54,311 bases of DNA, from the NCBI GenBank assembly GCA_035294225.1, contig DATGLH010000077.1, positions 1 through 54,311 on the forward strand, written 5' to 3'. Both the position numbers and the translations under genes were made by a program. Each line of letters opens with the position of its first letter. Positions within the stretch are counted from its first letter, which is position 1. Positions 32,087 through 40,118 of this stretch are shown piece after piece. The notes beneath the pieces were generated by a model. The model had not been told where the DNA came from, ran no database searches, and saw only the letters and a program-made list of their open reading frames with translations. This stretch comes from Trebonia sp035294225. Its GTDB lineage: Bacteria > Actinomycetota > Actinomycetes > Streptosporangiales > Streptosporangiaceae.

Positions 32087-34438
32087 TTGGCGCGCTGGAA
32101 CGAGGGCGTCTTCGACCCGCACCTGCCGGCGGACGTCGTCCTGCGCCAGGCGGAGATCGGCGTTATCGTCGCTGACCGGCAGGGCAATGTCCGCTTCGTG
32201 AACGAGCACGTCGCCAGGCTGCTACGGCTCCCCGCCGACGTGTCCCTGCTGGCCGGGCAGCCCCTGCACGCGCTCGGATTCATTCCCGGCGGGGACCCGC
32301 CGAAGGCGGCCGACCTGTCCCGGCAGGTCCTGAGCGGGAGGTCCTGGGAGGGCACGTTCACCGGCAACCGCGCCGACGGCAGCCTGGTGTTCGTCAAGGT
32401 GCTCGCCGTACCGTTGCGCCATCCGTCAGGCGGCATCGACGGCATGGTGGTGCTGATAACCGAGGCGGGACGGCGGGACGCGCAGCGCGAGCAGGACCGG
32501 CTGCGGCTGCTTGAGCGGATCGGCGAGCGGCTGGCCGGGTCCCTGGAACTCGACGTCACGCTCAGGCAGGTCGCGCAGATCCTGGTCCCGCAGTTCGCCG
32601 ACCACTGTTTCATCGACCTGTTCAGCGGCGACAAGCTCATCCGCCGGGTGCAGACCCACGCGGGCAACTGGGAGCCGCCGCCGGGCACCTGGGCGCGCAT
32701 CGGCGAGGCCATCCACTATCCGCCGGGCCACTTCATGCAGCAGGCCATGGCGCGGCTTGAGACGATCGTGGTCCCGGACCTGCACGCCGAGTACTACCCG
32801 GCGCCGAGCGAGGAGTCGATGTCCGCGGCCGACCAGGCCGGGCTGACCTCGGTGCTGGCCTCGCCGCTGTACGCGCGGGGCGAGCTGCTCGGCGTGATGG
32901 CGCTGGCCCTGTCCAGGATCACCGACCGCCCGGACCCGCACTACGACCTGGCCGACGGCGATCTGATCGGCGCGATCGCCAGCCGGGTAGCCGTTGCCAT
33001 CGACAACGCCATGCTGTTCGAGGCCGAGCGGCAGACCGCCCTCGCCTTCCAGCAGAGCCTGCTGCCGCAAGAGGCCCCCGAGCTTGACGGGCTCGAGGTC
33101 GCGTTCCGCTACGTGCCCGCCAAGCCGCTTGAGACGCATGGGCAGGGCATCCAGACCCAGGTGGGCGGGGACTGGTACGACATCATCCCGCTCGCGGCCG
33201 GGCGGGTCGGGATGGTCATCGGCGACGTGGAGGGCCGCGGCGCCCGCGCCGCGGCCACCATGGGGCAGCTCCGCGCGGCGCTGCGTGCCTACGCCCAGGA
33301 CGAGAAGGCTCCCGCCGACATCATGCGCAAGCTCGACGAGTGGGTCCGGTCCACGGCTCCGGTAGGGGCCGCCGGGGACCCGCCCACGGTCAGCTGCATC
33401 TACCTGATCTACGACCCGTGGTCCCGCGAGCTGACCTTCGCCAATGCCGGGCACGCGGCGCCGCTGCTGGTCTCGGGCGGGACGGTGCGGCCGCTGGATA
33501 TCCGGCACAAGGGCGTGCTGCTCGGCGTCCGCGGCCGCGGCATCCGCGGGCTGCCGACCTATAAGGAGCAGACGGTGCGGCTCCCGCCGGGCGCCGCCCT
33601 CGTGCTGTACACGGACGGCCTCACCGACCGGCGGACCAAGGCGGACGGCTCCGGGCACTACACCGAGGCAGAGGCGGTCGCCATGCTGCGCGACGCGATC
33701 CTCGCCGCGGCAGACGGCGGCACGGCCGGCGGCGGCACGGTGAGCGGAACGGCCGGCGGCGGCACGGTGAGCGGCACGGCCGACGCGCTGGCGTTCGCCG
33801 CGGAAAACGCCGTTCCCGGAGACATCGACGACGACATGGCGATCCTGGTGCTCCGGTCCTCGCGCGAGGACCTCGCGTCGGCCGAGCGCGCCTTCCCCGC
33901 CGAGCCCATCATGGTGTCGGAAGCGCGCCGCCTCGCGGCCAGCACGTTCGCTTCCTGGAACATGGATCCCGGCCAGGCGGACCTCGCCTGCCTGCTGGTG
34001 TCCGAGGTCGTGACCAACGCCGTGCTGCACGCCTCGGTGACGCCGAACCCGTCCGGGCGCCGTCCTGACCTTGACAACGACGCGCCGGCGGCCGTCTCCG
34101 CGCCAGTGCCGCCCCTGCCGGGCGCGCTGCCGGGAGCCTGGGCCGCCGCGCCGGCCGTCGCCACGCAGACCCTGGATACCCCGGTCTCCCATCCGGTGCC
34201 CGCGCGCCGCCCCCGCGAGTTCGTGCTCCGCCTCCGGCGTGGCGCCGAGGCCGTCTGGGTCGAGGTCTTCGACCTGGACCTCCGGCTGCCCAGGCTGCGT
34301 ACTGCCAGGGCGACCGACGAGGGCGGCCGGGGCCTGTACCTTGTCGAGCAGCTGGCCACCCGCTGGGGTTCCCGCCCGACCCCGGAAGGCAAGGCGGTCT
34401 GGTTCGAGATCCCGCTGGACGGCAAGCGGAGCGATTGA
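32087..34438 (+). CDS. PAS-GAF-PP2C phosphatase with C-terminal HATPase domain (SpoIIE/RsbU-type)
   Basis: The 783-aa protein has a PAS domain (about 15-125), a GAF domain (about 140-310), a PP2C/SpoIIE phosphatase domain (about 325-590) with GGDWYDIIPL, VIGDVEGRG, ANAGHAAPLL and YTDGLTDRR, and a C-terminal histidine-kinase-like ATPase domain (about 605-780) with LLVSEVVTNAVLHAS and DEGGRGLYLVEQL. Proteins of this type switch partner anti-sigma systems by dephosphorylating anti-anti-sigma factors, and the HATPase part may itself be an anti-sigma kinase. The start is TTG with GGAG 9 nt upstream. A GTAGGGTVS 27-bp duplication lies in the PP2C domain. It is 33 bp after the IdeR-like gene; a shared signal is possible but unproven. 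Confidence 0.92.
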   Translation: MARWNEGVFDPHLPADVVLRQAEIGVIVADRQGNVRFVNEHVARLLRLPADVSLLAGQPLHALGFIPGGDPPKAADLSRQVLSGRSWEGTFTGNRADGSLVFVKVLAVPLRHPSGGIDGMVVLITEAGRRDAQREQDRLRLLERIGERLAGSLELDVTLRQVAQILVPQFADHCFIDLFSGDKLIRRVQTHAGNWEPPPGTWARIGEAIHYPPGHFMQQAMARLETIVVPDLHAEYYPAPSEESMSAADQAGLTSVLASPLYARGELLGVMALALSRITDRPDPHYDLADGDLIGAIASRVAVAIDNAMLFEAERQTALAFQQSLLPQEAPELDGLEVAFRYVPAKPLETHGQGIQTQVGGDWYDIIPLAAGRVGMVIGDVEGRGARAAATMGQLRAALRAYAQDEKAPADIMRKLDEWVRSTAPVGAAGDPPTVSCIYLIYDPWSRELTFANAGHAAPLLVSGGTVRPLDIRHKGVLLGVRGRGIRGLPTYKEQTVRLPPGAALVLYTDGLTDRRTKADGSGHYTEAEAVAMLRDAILAAADGGTAGGGTVSGTAGGGTVSGTADALAFAAENAVPGDIDDDMAILVLRSSREDLASAERAFPAEPIMVSEARRLAASTFASWNMDPGQADLACLLVSEVVTNAVLHASVTPNPSGRRPDLDNDAPAAVSAPVPPLPGALPGAWAAAPAVATQTLDTPVSHPVPARRPREFVLRLRRGAEAVWVEVFDLDLRLPRLRTARATDEGGRGLYLVEQLATRWGSRPTPEGKAVWFEIPLDGKRSD

Positions 34439-34440
34439 GC

Positions 34441-34466
34441 GCGGTGGGGATCAGCGGTGGGGATCA
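34441..34466. repeat. 13-bp tandem duplication after the phosphatase stop codon
   Basis: GCGGTGGGGATCA at 34441-34453 and 34454-34466, starting 2 nt after the stop. Confidence 0.8.
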
Positions 34467-34474
34467 GCCCGCCG

Positions 34475-34657
34475 TCAGGGCACGTGCGGGTGCGTCGTAT
34501 GCGTGGCCCCGTAGGCCAGGGCCAGGAGCACCACGACGATGACGATGACCGCGCCCCAGTGCTTGCCGTTCACCGGCAGGCTCAGGCGCTTGCGGCCGCG
34601 GGTCCACAGCCAGGCGGCACCCAAGCCGATGAGCACCAGCAGGACGAGTCCGCTCAC
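34475..34657 (-). CDS. Small two-helix membrane protein
   Basis: The 60-aa protein has two hydrophobic helices (residues about 2-16 and 33-52) flanked by basic residues (TRGRKRLSL) and ends in THTTHPHVP. The GTG at 34657 has GGAGGAGG about 4 nt upstream. A GTG or ATG further upstream would enter a 31-bp repeat and is rejected. Function unknown; no family recognised. It is convergent with the phosphatase gene. Confidence 0.72.
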   Translation of the reverse strand: MSGLVLLVLIGLGAAWLWTRGRKRLSLPVNGKHWGAVIVIVVVLLALAYGATHTTHPHVP

Positions 34658-34669
34658 CTGTCCTCCTCC

Positions 34670-34730
34670 CGTGTTCACGGCCGACGCTGTCGGCTCGCGC
34701 CGTGTTCACGGCCGACGCTGTCGGCCCGCG
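34670..34730. repeat. 31-bp tandem duplication upstream of the small membrane gene
   Basis: The unit starting CGTGTTCACGGCCGACGCTG at 34670 is repeated at 34701 with one mismatch. It lies between the ribosome site of the small membrane gene and the end of the DNA-binding gene. Confidence 0.88.
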
Positions 34731-34750
34731 ACCCGCTTTCGCCTCCGAGA

Positions 34751-35173
34751 CTATGGCAACATAGCCGATTCGTCGCGGCAAGATGCGCGGGAGCTCCCGT
34801 GGCCGGCGCGGGACAGGTCCGGACCATGGGCGTCCTCGGCGGCGCTGAGCAGGTAGCCGACACCGCGCCGGGTGTGAATGAGCCGGGGACCGAGCGCGTC
34901 GAGCTTGCGGCGCAGGTAGCTGACATAGGTCTCGACGACCTGGGACTGGCCGTTTCCGGTCCAGCCCCACACGTTCTCCAGGAGCTGCGCCCGGGTGAGT
35001 ACCTGCCCCTGGTTGCGCATCAGATAGGCGAGCAGCCGGAACTCGGTAGGCGACAGGTCAACCTGCCGTCCCGCCCGGTGGACGGTCCACCGGGCCTCGT
35101 CGAGCACGAGGTCGCCCGTGCGCAGCGTGCGCTGCTCGCCGCGCCGGCGGCCGGGATAGCTGAGGTCTGCCAT
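34751..35173 (-). CDS. Stand-alone OmpR/PhoB-type winged-helix DNA-binding protein (no receiver domain)
   Basis: The 140-aa protein is the effector half of a response regulator: LRTGDLVLDEARWTVHRAGRQVDLSPTEFRLLAYL, TRAQLLENVWGW, VVETYVSYLRRKLD and IHTRRGVGYLL are the Trans_reg_C signatures. There is no receiver domain and none is encoded upstream in any frame I could follow. The first residues (RRRGEQRTLRTGDLVL) look like the linker that normally follows a receiver, so this is either a truncated response regulator or a true receiverless regulator. ATG start, AAGGGA 3 nt upstream. The C-terminal 25 residues look non-homologous. Confidence 0.82.
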   Translation of the reverse strand: MADLSYPGRRRGEQRTLRTGDLVLDEARWTVHRAGRQVDLSPTEFRLLAYLMRNQGQVLTRAQLLENVWGWTGNGQSQVVETYVSYLRRKLDALGPRLIHTRRGVGYLLSAAEDAHGPDLSRAGHGSSRASCRDESAMLP

Positions 35174-35184
35174 GGTCCCTTGCG

Positions 35185-35223
35185 GCAGCGCCCGCGGGCG
35201 GCACGGGGCCGCCCGCGGGCTGC
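35185..35223 (-). terminator. Hairpin downstream of the Thr/Ala-rich secreted protein gene
   Basis: CCCGCGGGCGGC and GCCGCCCGCGGG pair across a short loop, with outer GCAG/CTGC arms and a small bulge. It lies 19 nt past the secreted-protein stop in the direction of transcription and just before the next gene's ribosome site. Confidence 0.6.
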
Positions 35224-35241
35224 TAGCGAGAACGGATCGGG

Positions 35242-36210
35242 TTAGCTGTTCGCACCGCTGAACGTCGAGGTCGAGGTCGCGGTGGGCGCCACGGCCGGGG
35301 TGGCGGTGGACGTCGGGGTGGCTGTCACCGTCGGCGTGGCCGTCGGCATCGGCGTGACGGTGTTCGGGGCCGCGAAGAGCACCAGCTTCGCGATGAGGAA
35401 GCCGTGCACGCGCTGACCGGCGACCAGCACCAGGTCACCACGGCGCACGCCCCTCGTCGCCGTCCAGTTCCACTGCCTCGTCATGGTGGGCCTGGTCGTC
35501 ATGGGGATCACGCTTGACGTGGTGGTGGCCGTGTTCGGCGCCGTGACCGTGGCGGTGTTGCTGGCGATCGTGATGGTTACGGTGACGGTCCCGGTGTCCA
35601 CCCTGATGGTGGTCGGCTTCGCGACCGGAGCGGCCAGCTGGGCCGCGGCGGTCGTGCTGCCCGCCATCATGGTCGTGGCCGGGGTGAGGTTGTTGGCCGT
35701 CATGGCCGCCGAGGCCGCCGCGGTGCTTCCGGTCATCGCGGCCCAGCCGGACTGCGAGTTGGACACGTTGAAGAACTTCGTGCCGCCGGTGATCCACCAC
35801 AGGTGCAGGTCGCCGTTCTTGGACCTGACGAGCAGGAACTTCCTGGTCGCCAGGACCACGGTGCCGCGCTGCACGGCGAGCTGCGTGTGGTGCTGCCAGA
35901 CCTGGCTGAAGGCGCTCATGGGCTGCATCTCGGTCAGCATGGTGAGGGACTTCTGCCGTGAGGTGCCCCACGTGCTGAGCGCCGAGCTCAGCGCCGCCTG
36001 CTCGCTGATCCTGTGGTTGAACTCGCCGATCCTGTGGTTGATGTTGTGCGTGAACCCGGCGGACTGTGCCGTGGCCGTCGCGGAGCCGTGGCTGGCAGCT
36101 GCGACCGCTGCCACGCCTACCGCGCTGCCGCCGACCAGCACCGCGGTGGCGATGCCGACGCGTGCCCTCATGCTGGCCTGGCGGTTGCCGCGCCTGTTGC
36201 GGCCAATCAT
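35242..36210 (-). CDS. Secreted Thr/Ala-rich protein of unknown function
   Basis: The 322-aa protein starts with a twin-basic N-terminus and a hydrophobic segment (about 14-42), a likely signal peptide or anchor. A middle part has short imperfect repeats (NHRIGEF, NHRISEQ) and an ordered-looking segment (QRGTVVLATRKFLLVRSKNGDLHLWWITGGTKFFNV, about residues 110-150). The C-terminal half is very rich in Thr, Ala and Val, with TPT/TAT repeats, and would be extended and possibly O-mannosylated; a PMT gene is 9 kb away. The ATG at 36210 has AAGGAGG 6 nt upstream. No family recognised. It has its own terminator and about 245 bp of upstream DNA. Confidence 0.78.
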   Translation of the reverse strand: MIGRNRRGNRQASMRARVGIATAVLVGGSAVGVAAVAAASHGSATATAQSAGFTHNINHRIGEFNHRISEQAALSSALSTWGTSRQKSLTMLTEMQPMSAFSQVWQHHTQLAVQRGTVVLATRKFLLVRSKNGDLHLWWITGGTKFFNVSNSQSGWAAMTGSTAAASAAMTANNLTPATTMMAGSTTAAAQLAAPVAKPTTIRVDTGTVTVTITIASNTATVTAPNTATTTSSVIPMTTRPTMTRQWNWTATRGVRRGDLVLVAGQRVHGFLIAKLVLFAAPNTVTPMPTATPTVTATPTSTATPAVAPTATSTSTFSGANS

Positions 36211-36456
36211 CGATGCCTCCTTCACTGGACGCCGCGCCCGCCCCGCGCGTCCGTTCGGTTCCGTGGTTTCGAGACTGCCGTGTCGGCAGGGGAACCGGTA
36301 CGGGTTCGGAGCTCACGTAAGCACTACGTTCGCGGCCTCACATGGTGCGGAGGAAAGCGGAATTATCCCGAACGCACGCGCGTGCCTCCGGCGGCCACAC
36401 GTTATCCTCCGATGAGGTTAATAACGGTGCGGTTACGCGCGTCCGCCTGGCGGACG

Positions 36457-38193
36457 CTACATCCGGTCGGGAACCGGCACGCCGAGCAGGCCGAGCCCGC
36501 AGGTGAGCACCCGCAGCGTGGCCGCGCACAGGGCGAGCCGGGAATCCCTGGTCGCCTCGTCCTCGGCCCGCAGGACCGGGCACTGCTCGTAGAACGCGGT
36601 GAACAGGCTGGCCACCTCGAAGAGGTAGCCGCACAGCCGGTGCGGCTCGGCGGTGTCGGCGACGGTGGTGACGGCCGCGCCGAAGCCGAGCAGCCTCAGC
36701 GCCAGTTCTCGCTCGGCGGGCGCGGTGACCTCCACAGGGCCCCGGGCGTCGGCCTCGGCGATCCCCGCCTTGCGGAAGATGGACCGGATCCGGGTCGTCG
36801 CGTACTGGAGGTAGGGCCCGGTGTTGCCGCGGAACGAGATCATCCGGTCCCAGTCGAAGATGTACGCGCTGTCCCGCGCGGTGGACAGGTCTGCGTACTT
36901 GATCGCGCCGATGCCGACGTCCTCGGCGATCTCGTCCCTCGCCGCGGCGTCGAGGTTCTCGATCTCGTCGAGGATGGCGCCCGCCCGCTCGATGCCCTCG
37001 GCGAGCAGGTCGCTCAGCTTGACCGTGTCGCCTTCCCTGGTCCGCAGCCGGTGCCCGTCCGTGCCCTGCACCATGCCGATCTGCGCGTGGGTGAAGTCGG
37101 CGTCCGCGGGCAGCCATCCGGCCAGCCTGGCGACCGCGAAGACCATCCTGAAGTGCAGCGCCTGGTCCGAGCCGACCACGTAGATCGCGCGGTCGCAGTT
37201 CATCTTGTCCACCCGGTACCGGATGGTGGCCAGATCCGTGGTGGAGTAGTTGTAGCCGCCGTCCCGCTTGCGGATGATGACCGGCAGCGGGCTGCCGTCG
37301 CGGCTGGTGAAGCCGGGCGGGAACACGCACAGCGCGCCGTCGCTGATCGTCGCCAGCCCCTGGGCTTCCAGGTCCGCGGCGACATCGGCCAGCATGTCGT
37401 TGTAGAAGCTCTCGCCCCGGATGTCGTCGTCGGTCAGCGTGACCCGCAGCAGCGCGTAGGTGTCCCGCAGGTAGTCCCGCGACAGCTCCATCAGCTCTTC
37501 CCACAGCCGCTGCGTGGCCGGGTCGTCCCCGGACTGGAGCTTGACCACCCGCTCCCTGGCGCGGTCCGCGAAGTCCGGGTCGGTGTCGAACTTGACGCGC
37601 GCGGCCTGGTAGAAGGCGTTCGGGTCGGTGCGCAGCAGTTGCGCCTCAGGCGCGTGCTCGCCCACGTCGAACAGGTACTCGATCAGCATTCCGAACTGGG
37701 TTCCCCAGTCACCCACGTGGTTATCCCTGATCACGTGGTGGCCGGCGAACTCGAGCACCCGGGCGATGGCGTCGCCCACGATCGTGGAGCGCAGGTGCCC
37801 GACGTGCATTTCCTTGGCGATGTTCGGCGAGGAGTACTCGACGATGACCGTCTGCGGCGCGCCGGTCAGCGGCGTCCCGAGCCGCGGGTCGCGCAGCAGG
37901 CTCGTGGTGGCCTCGGCGATCCACTCCGGGCGCAGGGTGAAGTTGACGAACCCCGGCCCGCTGACGGTGGGCTCGGCGCTGATGTCGCTGACGTCCAGGT
38001 GGCTGACGATCTCCGCGGCGACGTCGCGCGGTGCCCTGCCGAGCTTCTTGGCGAGCGGCAGCGCCGCGTTGGACTGGAAGTCGGCGAACGAAGAGGAGCG
38101 GATCAGCGGGTCAGCGCCGGCGTAGTCGTCACCGAACGCGGCGGCGAGGGCGCTGCGTACCCGTGCGCCGAGGACCTGCTGGGGATCTGCCAT
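36457..38193 (-). CDS. argS: Arginyl-tRNA synthetase
   Basis: ArgS charges tRNA-Arg. The 578-aa class I synthetase shows SGPGFVNFTL, EYSSPNIAKEMHVGHLRSTIVGDAIARVLEF with the HVGH signature at 130-133, NHVGDWGTQFGML and a C-terminal anticodon-binding domain ending in LLGVPVPDRM. The KMSKS-like loop is degenerate, as in many ArgRS. The ATG at 38193 has no ribosome site; TAAGCT ends exactly 6 nt upstream, which suggests a leaderless mRNA. It lies downstream of plsX on the same strand, 37 bp apart. Confidence 0.96.
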   Translation of the reverse strand: MADPQQVLGARVRSALAAAFGDDYAGADPLIRSSSFADFQSNAALPLAKKLGRAPRDVAAEIVSHLDVSDISAEPTVSGPGFVNFTLRPEWIAEATTSLLRDPRLGTPLTGAPQTVIVEYSSPNIAKEMHVGHLRSTIVGDAIARVLEFAGHHVIRDNHVGDWGTQFGMLIEYLFDVGEHAPEAQLLRTDPNAFYQAARVKFDTDPDFADRARERVVKLQSGDDPATQRLWEELMELSRDYLRDTYALLRVTLTDDDIRGESFYNDMLADVAADLEAQGLATISDGALCVFPPGFTSRDGSPLPVIIRKRDGGYNYSTTDLATIRYRVDKMNCDRAIYVVGSDQALHFRMVFAVARLAGWLPADADFTHAQIGMVQGTDGHRLRTREGDTVKLSDLLAEGIERAGAILDEIENLDAAARDEIAEDVGIGAIKYADLSTARDSAYIFDWDRMISFRGNTGPYLQYATTRIRSIFRKAGIAEADARGPVEVTAPAERELALRLLGFGAAVTTVADTAEPHRLCGYLFEVASLFTAFYEQCPVLRAEDEATRDSRLALCAATLRVLTCGLGLLGVPVPDRM

Positions 38194-38199
38194 GCTGAC

Positions 38200-38205
38200 A
38201 GCTTA
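38200..38205 (-). promoter_or_regulatory. Candidate -10 box of leaderless argS
   Basis: TAAGCT on the minus strand, 6 nt before the ATG. A start site at the A of ATG is expected if it works like known leaderless promoters. Confidence 0.5.
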
Positions 38206-38230
38206 GGGATGGCGAACCCCCGATGACGAA

Positions 38231-39394
38231 TCAATGCCGCTCGCGGTCGCGGCGCAGGAAGTGCGCCGCCCGGCGTTCGCCCGTGGCGCCGATCCGCTGC
38301 CTGATCTTCTCGGTTATGTCACCGCGGGCCAGGTTGGCGGCGAGCGCGCAGGCGGCGCTGACGGCGCGGGCGGTGGACGAGCCGTGCGCGATCACCACGG
38401 TCCCGCCGAGCCCGAGCAGTGCCGCGCCGCCGTAGGTTTCGGCGTCAAGCCGGCTGCTGAGCTGGCGCAGCCCGCGGCGCTGTAGCAGCGCGCCGAGCCG
38501 CGCGGCAGGCGTCCCGGTGAGCGCGGAGCGAAGCTCGGCCGCCGCGAACCGCATCGACCCCTCCAGCGTCTTCAGCGCCACGTTGCCGGTGAACCCGTCG
38601 GTGACGATGACGTCGACCGCGCCGGCCATCAGGTCACCGCCTTCGACGTTCCCGGCGAAGCTGATCGGGAGCGCGTCCCCCTGCGGTTCCGCGGCGAGCA
38701 GTTCGTGCGCGCGGCGGGTCAGCATGTTGCCCTTGCCCGGCTCGGCGCCGATCGTGAGCAGGCCGACCCTCGGCGCCGCGATGCCCAGCGCGATCTGCGC
38801 GTACGCCACCCCCAGCTGGCCGAACTGGACGAGCATCTCCGGCTTGGGGTCGGCGGTCGCGCCCGCGTCGATGAGCACCGTCGGGTTCGGGTGCGTCGGC
38901 AGGACGACGGCGAGCCCCGGCCGCGGCACGCCCGGCAGCGGCAGGAGGCGCTGCCGGGCGCTCGCCACGACCGCCCCAGTCGACCCGGCCGAGACGACCG
39001 CGGTGGCCTGGCCGCGTCTGACTAGCTGGCATGCGACGGCGATGCTCGACCGCGGCCGGCGGAATCCGGCCAGCGCCCCCTCGCCCATCTTGACGATGTC
39101 CTCAGCGGGCACCACCCGCAGTTCCGGGCCGCCGCCGAGCCTGGCGATCACCGCGCGCAGCCGCGCGGGCGGCCCGGTAAGCAGCGTGGTGACGCCGTGC
39201 TCCCGCTGCGCGGCGAGCGCGCCCGCCACGATCTCCTCCGGCGCGTAGTCGCCGCCCATGGCGTCGACCGCGATCACCGGATGCGCGGCCGGGCCGGTGA
39301 CCGGGCGCTGGCTGGCCGTCCGGGGCTGCTCGCCCGCCACGGTCCCCGGCGGCGGGTTCAGGGCGTCACGGCGACCCGGCGGAACCTGGCTCAC
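38231..39394 (-). CDS. plsX: Phosphate acyltransferase PlsX
   Basis: PlsX makes acyl-phosphate from acyl-ACP for phospholipid synthesis at the membrane. The 387-aa protein has IAVDAMGGDYAPEEIVAGAL, VSAGSTGAVVASA, VLIDAGATADPKPEMLVQFGQLG, EPGKGNMLTRRAHELL and FAGNVEGGDLMAGAVDVIVTDGFTGNVALKTLEG, which are diagnostic. The frame is open to 39739, but the GTG at 39394 gives the usual N-terminus length and has GGGAAG close by. The first 40 residues before IAVDAMGG are variable. PlsX is usually next to rpmF, rnc or acpP; those are not here. Confidence 0.93.
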   Translation of the reverse strand: MSQVPPGRRDALNPPPGTVAGEQPRTASQRPVTGPAAHPVIAVDAMGGDYAPEEIVAGALAAQREHGVTTLLTGPPARLRAVIARLGGGPELRVVPAEDIVKMGEGALAGFRRPRSSIAVACQLVRRGQATAVVSAGSTGAVVASARQRLLPLPGVPRPGLAVVLPTHPNPTVLIDAGATADPKPEMLVQFGQLGVAYAQIALGIAAPRVGLLTIGAEPGKGNMLTRRAHELLAAEPQGDALPISFAGNVEGGDLMAGAVDVIVTDGFTGNVALKTLEGSMRFAAAELRSALTGTPAARLGALLQRRGLRQLSSRLDAETYGGAALLGLGGTVVIAHGSSTARAVSAACALAANLARGDITEKIRQRIGATGERRAAHFLRRDRERH

Positions 39395-39728
39395 GTCTTC
39401 CCGGGCCCCTCTTCCCTCTTGGCATGAAACCAGCCGGTCCTGTCCCGGCCCTGCTGGGGCCGCGCATGAACGGCTTCGCGCTGCCATTATCCCAAGTTGA
39501 CGGCCAGCTATCCGCCTATTGCCCGCTGCTTGCCCGCTGCCCAGCCGGTTGCCGTGCCCTCGCGGCTGACTGGTGTGCCGGCCGCCGCTGCCGTGAACGA
39601 TTCCTTTTGCTGAGACCTCCGTTACCAGATGGATATAACGGGAACCCGGCGGGATTCTGAAACGTATATGAAACAAGGGAGCGGCTCTGTGTAACACAGC
39701 GATTCGGAACGCGAGTTGGGAGAAACGG
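39395..39728. other. Intergenic region between divergent plsX and the KamA-like gene
   Basis: No gene is visible in these 334 bp. An AT-richer stretch at 39600-39720, ending in GGGAGAAA before the KamA-like TTG, is the probable promoter and ribosome site for the rightward cluster. The plsX promoter should lie near 39400-39500. Confidence 0.45.
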
Positions 39729-40097
39729 TTGACTGACATCCAGCAGGTGGTTCCGGCGCCGCGGGAAGCCGCGAACAGATTCCGGGCCTACGGCGCGCGG
39801 CATCTGGACATGCTCACGCGGCGTGCCGGGCTCGGCGACGCCGACCGGCTCGCGGTCCGCGCGGTGGCCACGGTGCTCCCCTTCCGGACCAACTCCTATG
39901 TTGTCGATGAGCTCATCGACTGGGCCGCGGCCCCGGACGACCCGATATACCGCCTGGTGTTCCCGCAGCCCGACATGCTGCCGCAGGCAGATGTGGGCCG
40001 GATGGCCGGCCTGCTCGCCAAGGGCGCGCCGGAACCGGAGATCCACGCGGCTGCCCATGAGATCCGGATGCGGCTGAACCCCCACCCCGCGGGCTAG
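39729..40097 (+). CDS. KamA-family radical SAM protein, N-terminal segment ending at an in-frame amber codon
   Basis: This 122-aa segment starts at TTG with GGGAGAAA upstream and matches the N-terminal region of lysine 2,3-aminomutase-like proteins (LPFRTNSYVVDELIDW, PIYRLVFPQPDML, EIRMRLNPHPAG). In homologues HPAG is followed by Gln; here that codon position is TAG (40095-40097) and the same frame continues without any shift into LLLNAPTMDGRSLPG. A single C-to-T change from CAG would explain it. On its own this piece lacks the radical SAM cysteines. It is either the first part of a decayed gene, a readthrough product, or an artefact of one miscalled base. Confidence 0.8.
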   Translation: MTDIQQVVPAPREAANRFRAYGARHLDMLTRRAGLGDADRLAVRAVATVLPFRTNSYVVDELIDWAAAPDDPIYRLVFPQPDMLPQADVGRMAGLLAKGAPEPEIHAAAHEIRMRLNPHPAG

Positions 40098-40118
40098 CTC
40101 CTGCTCAATGCCCCGACC

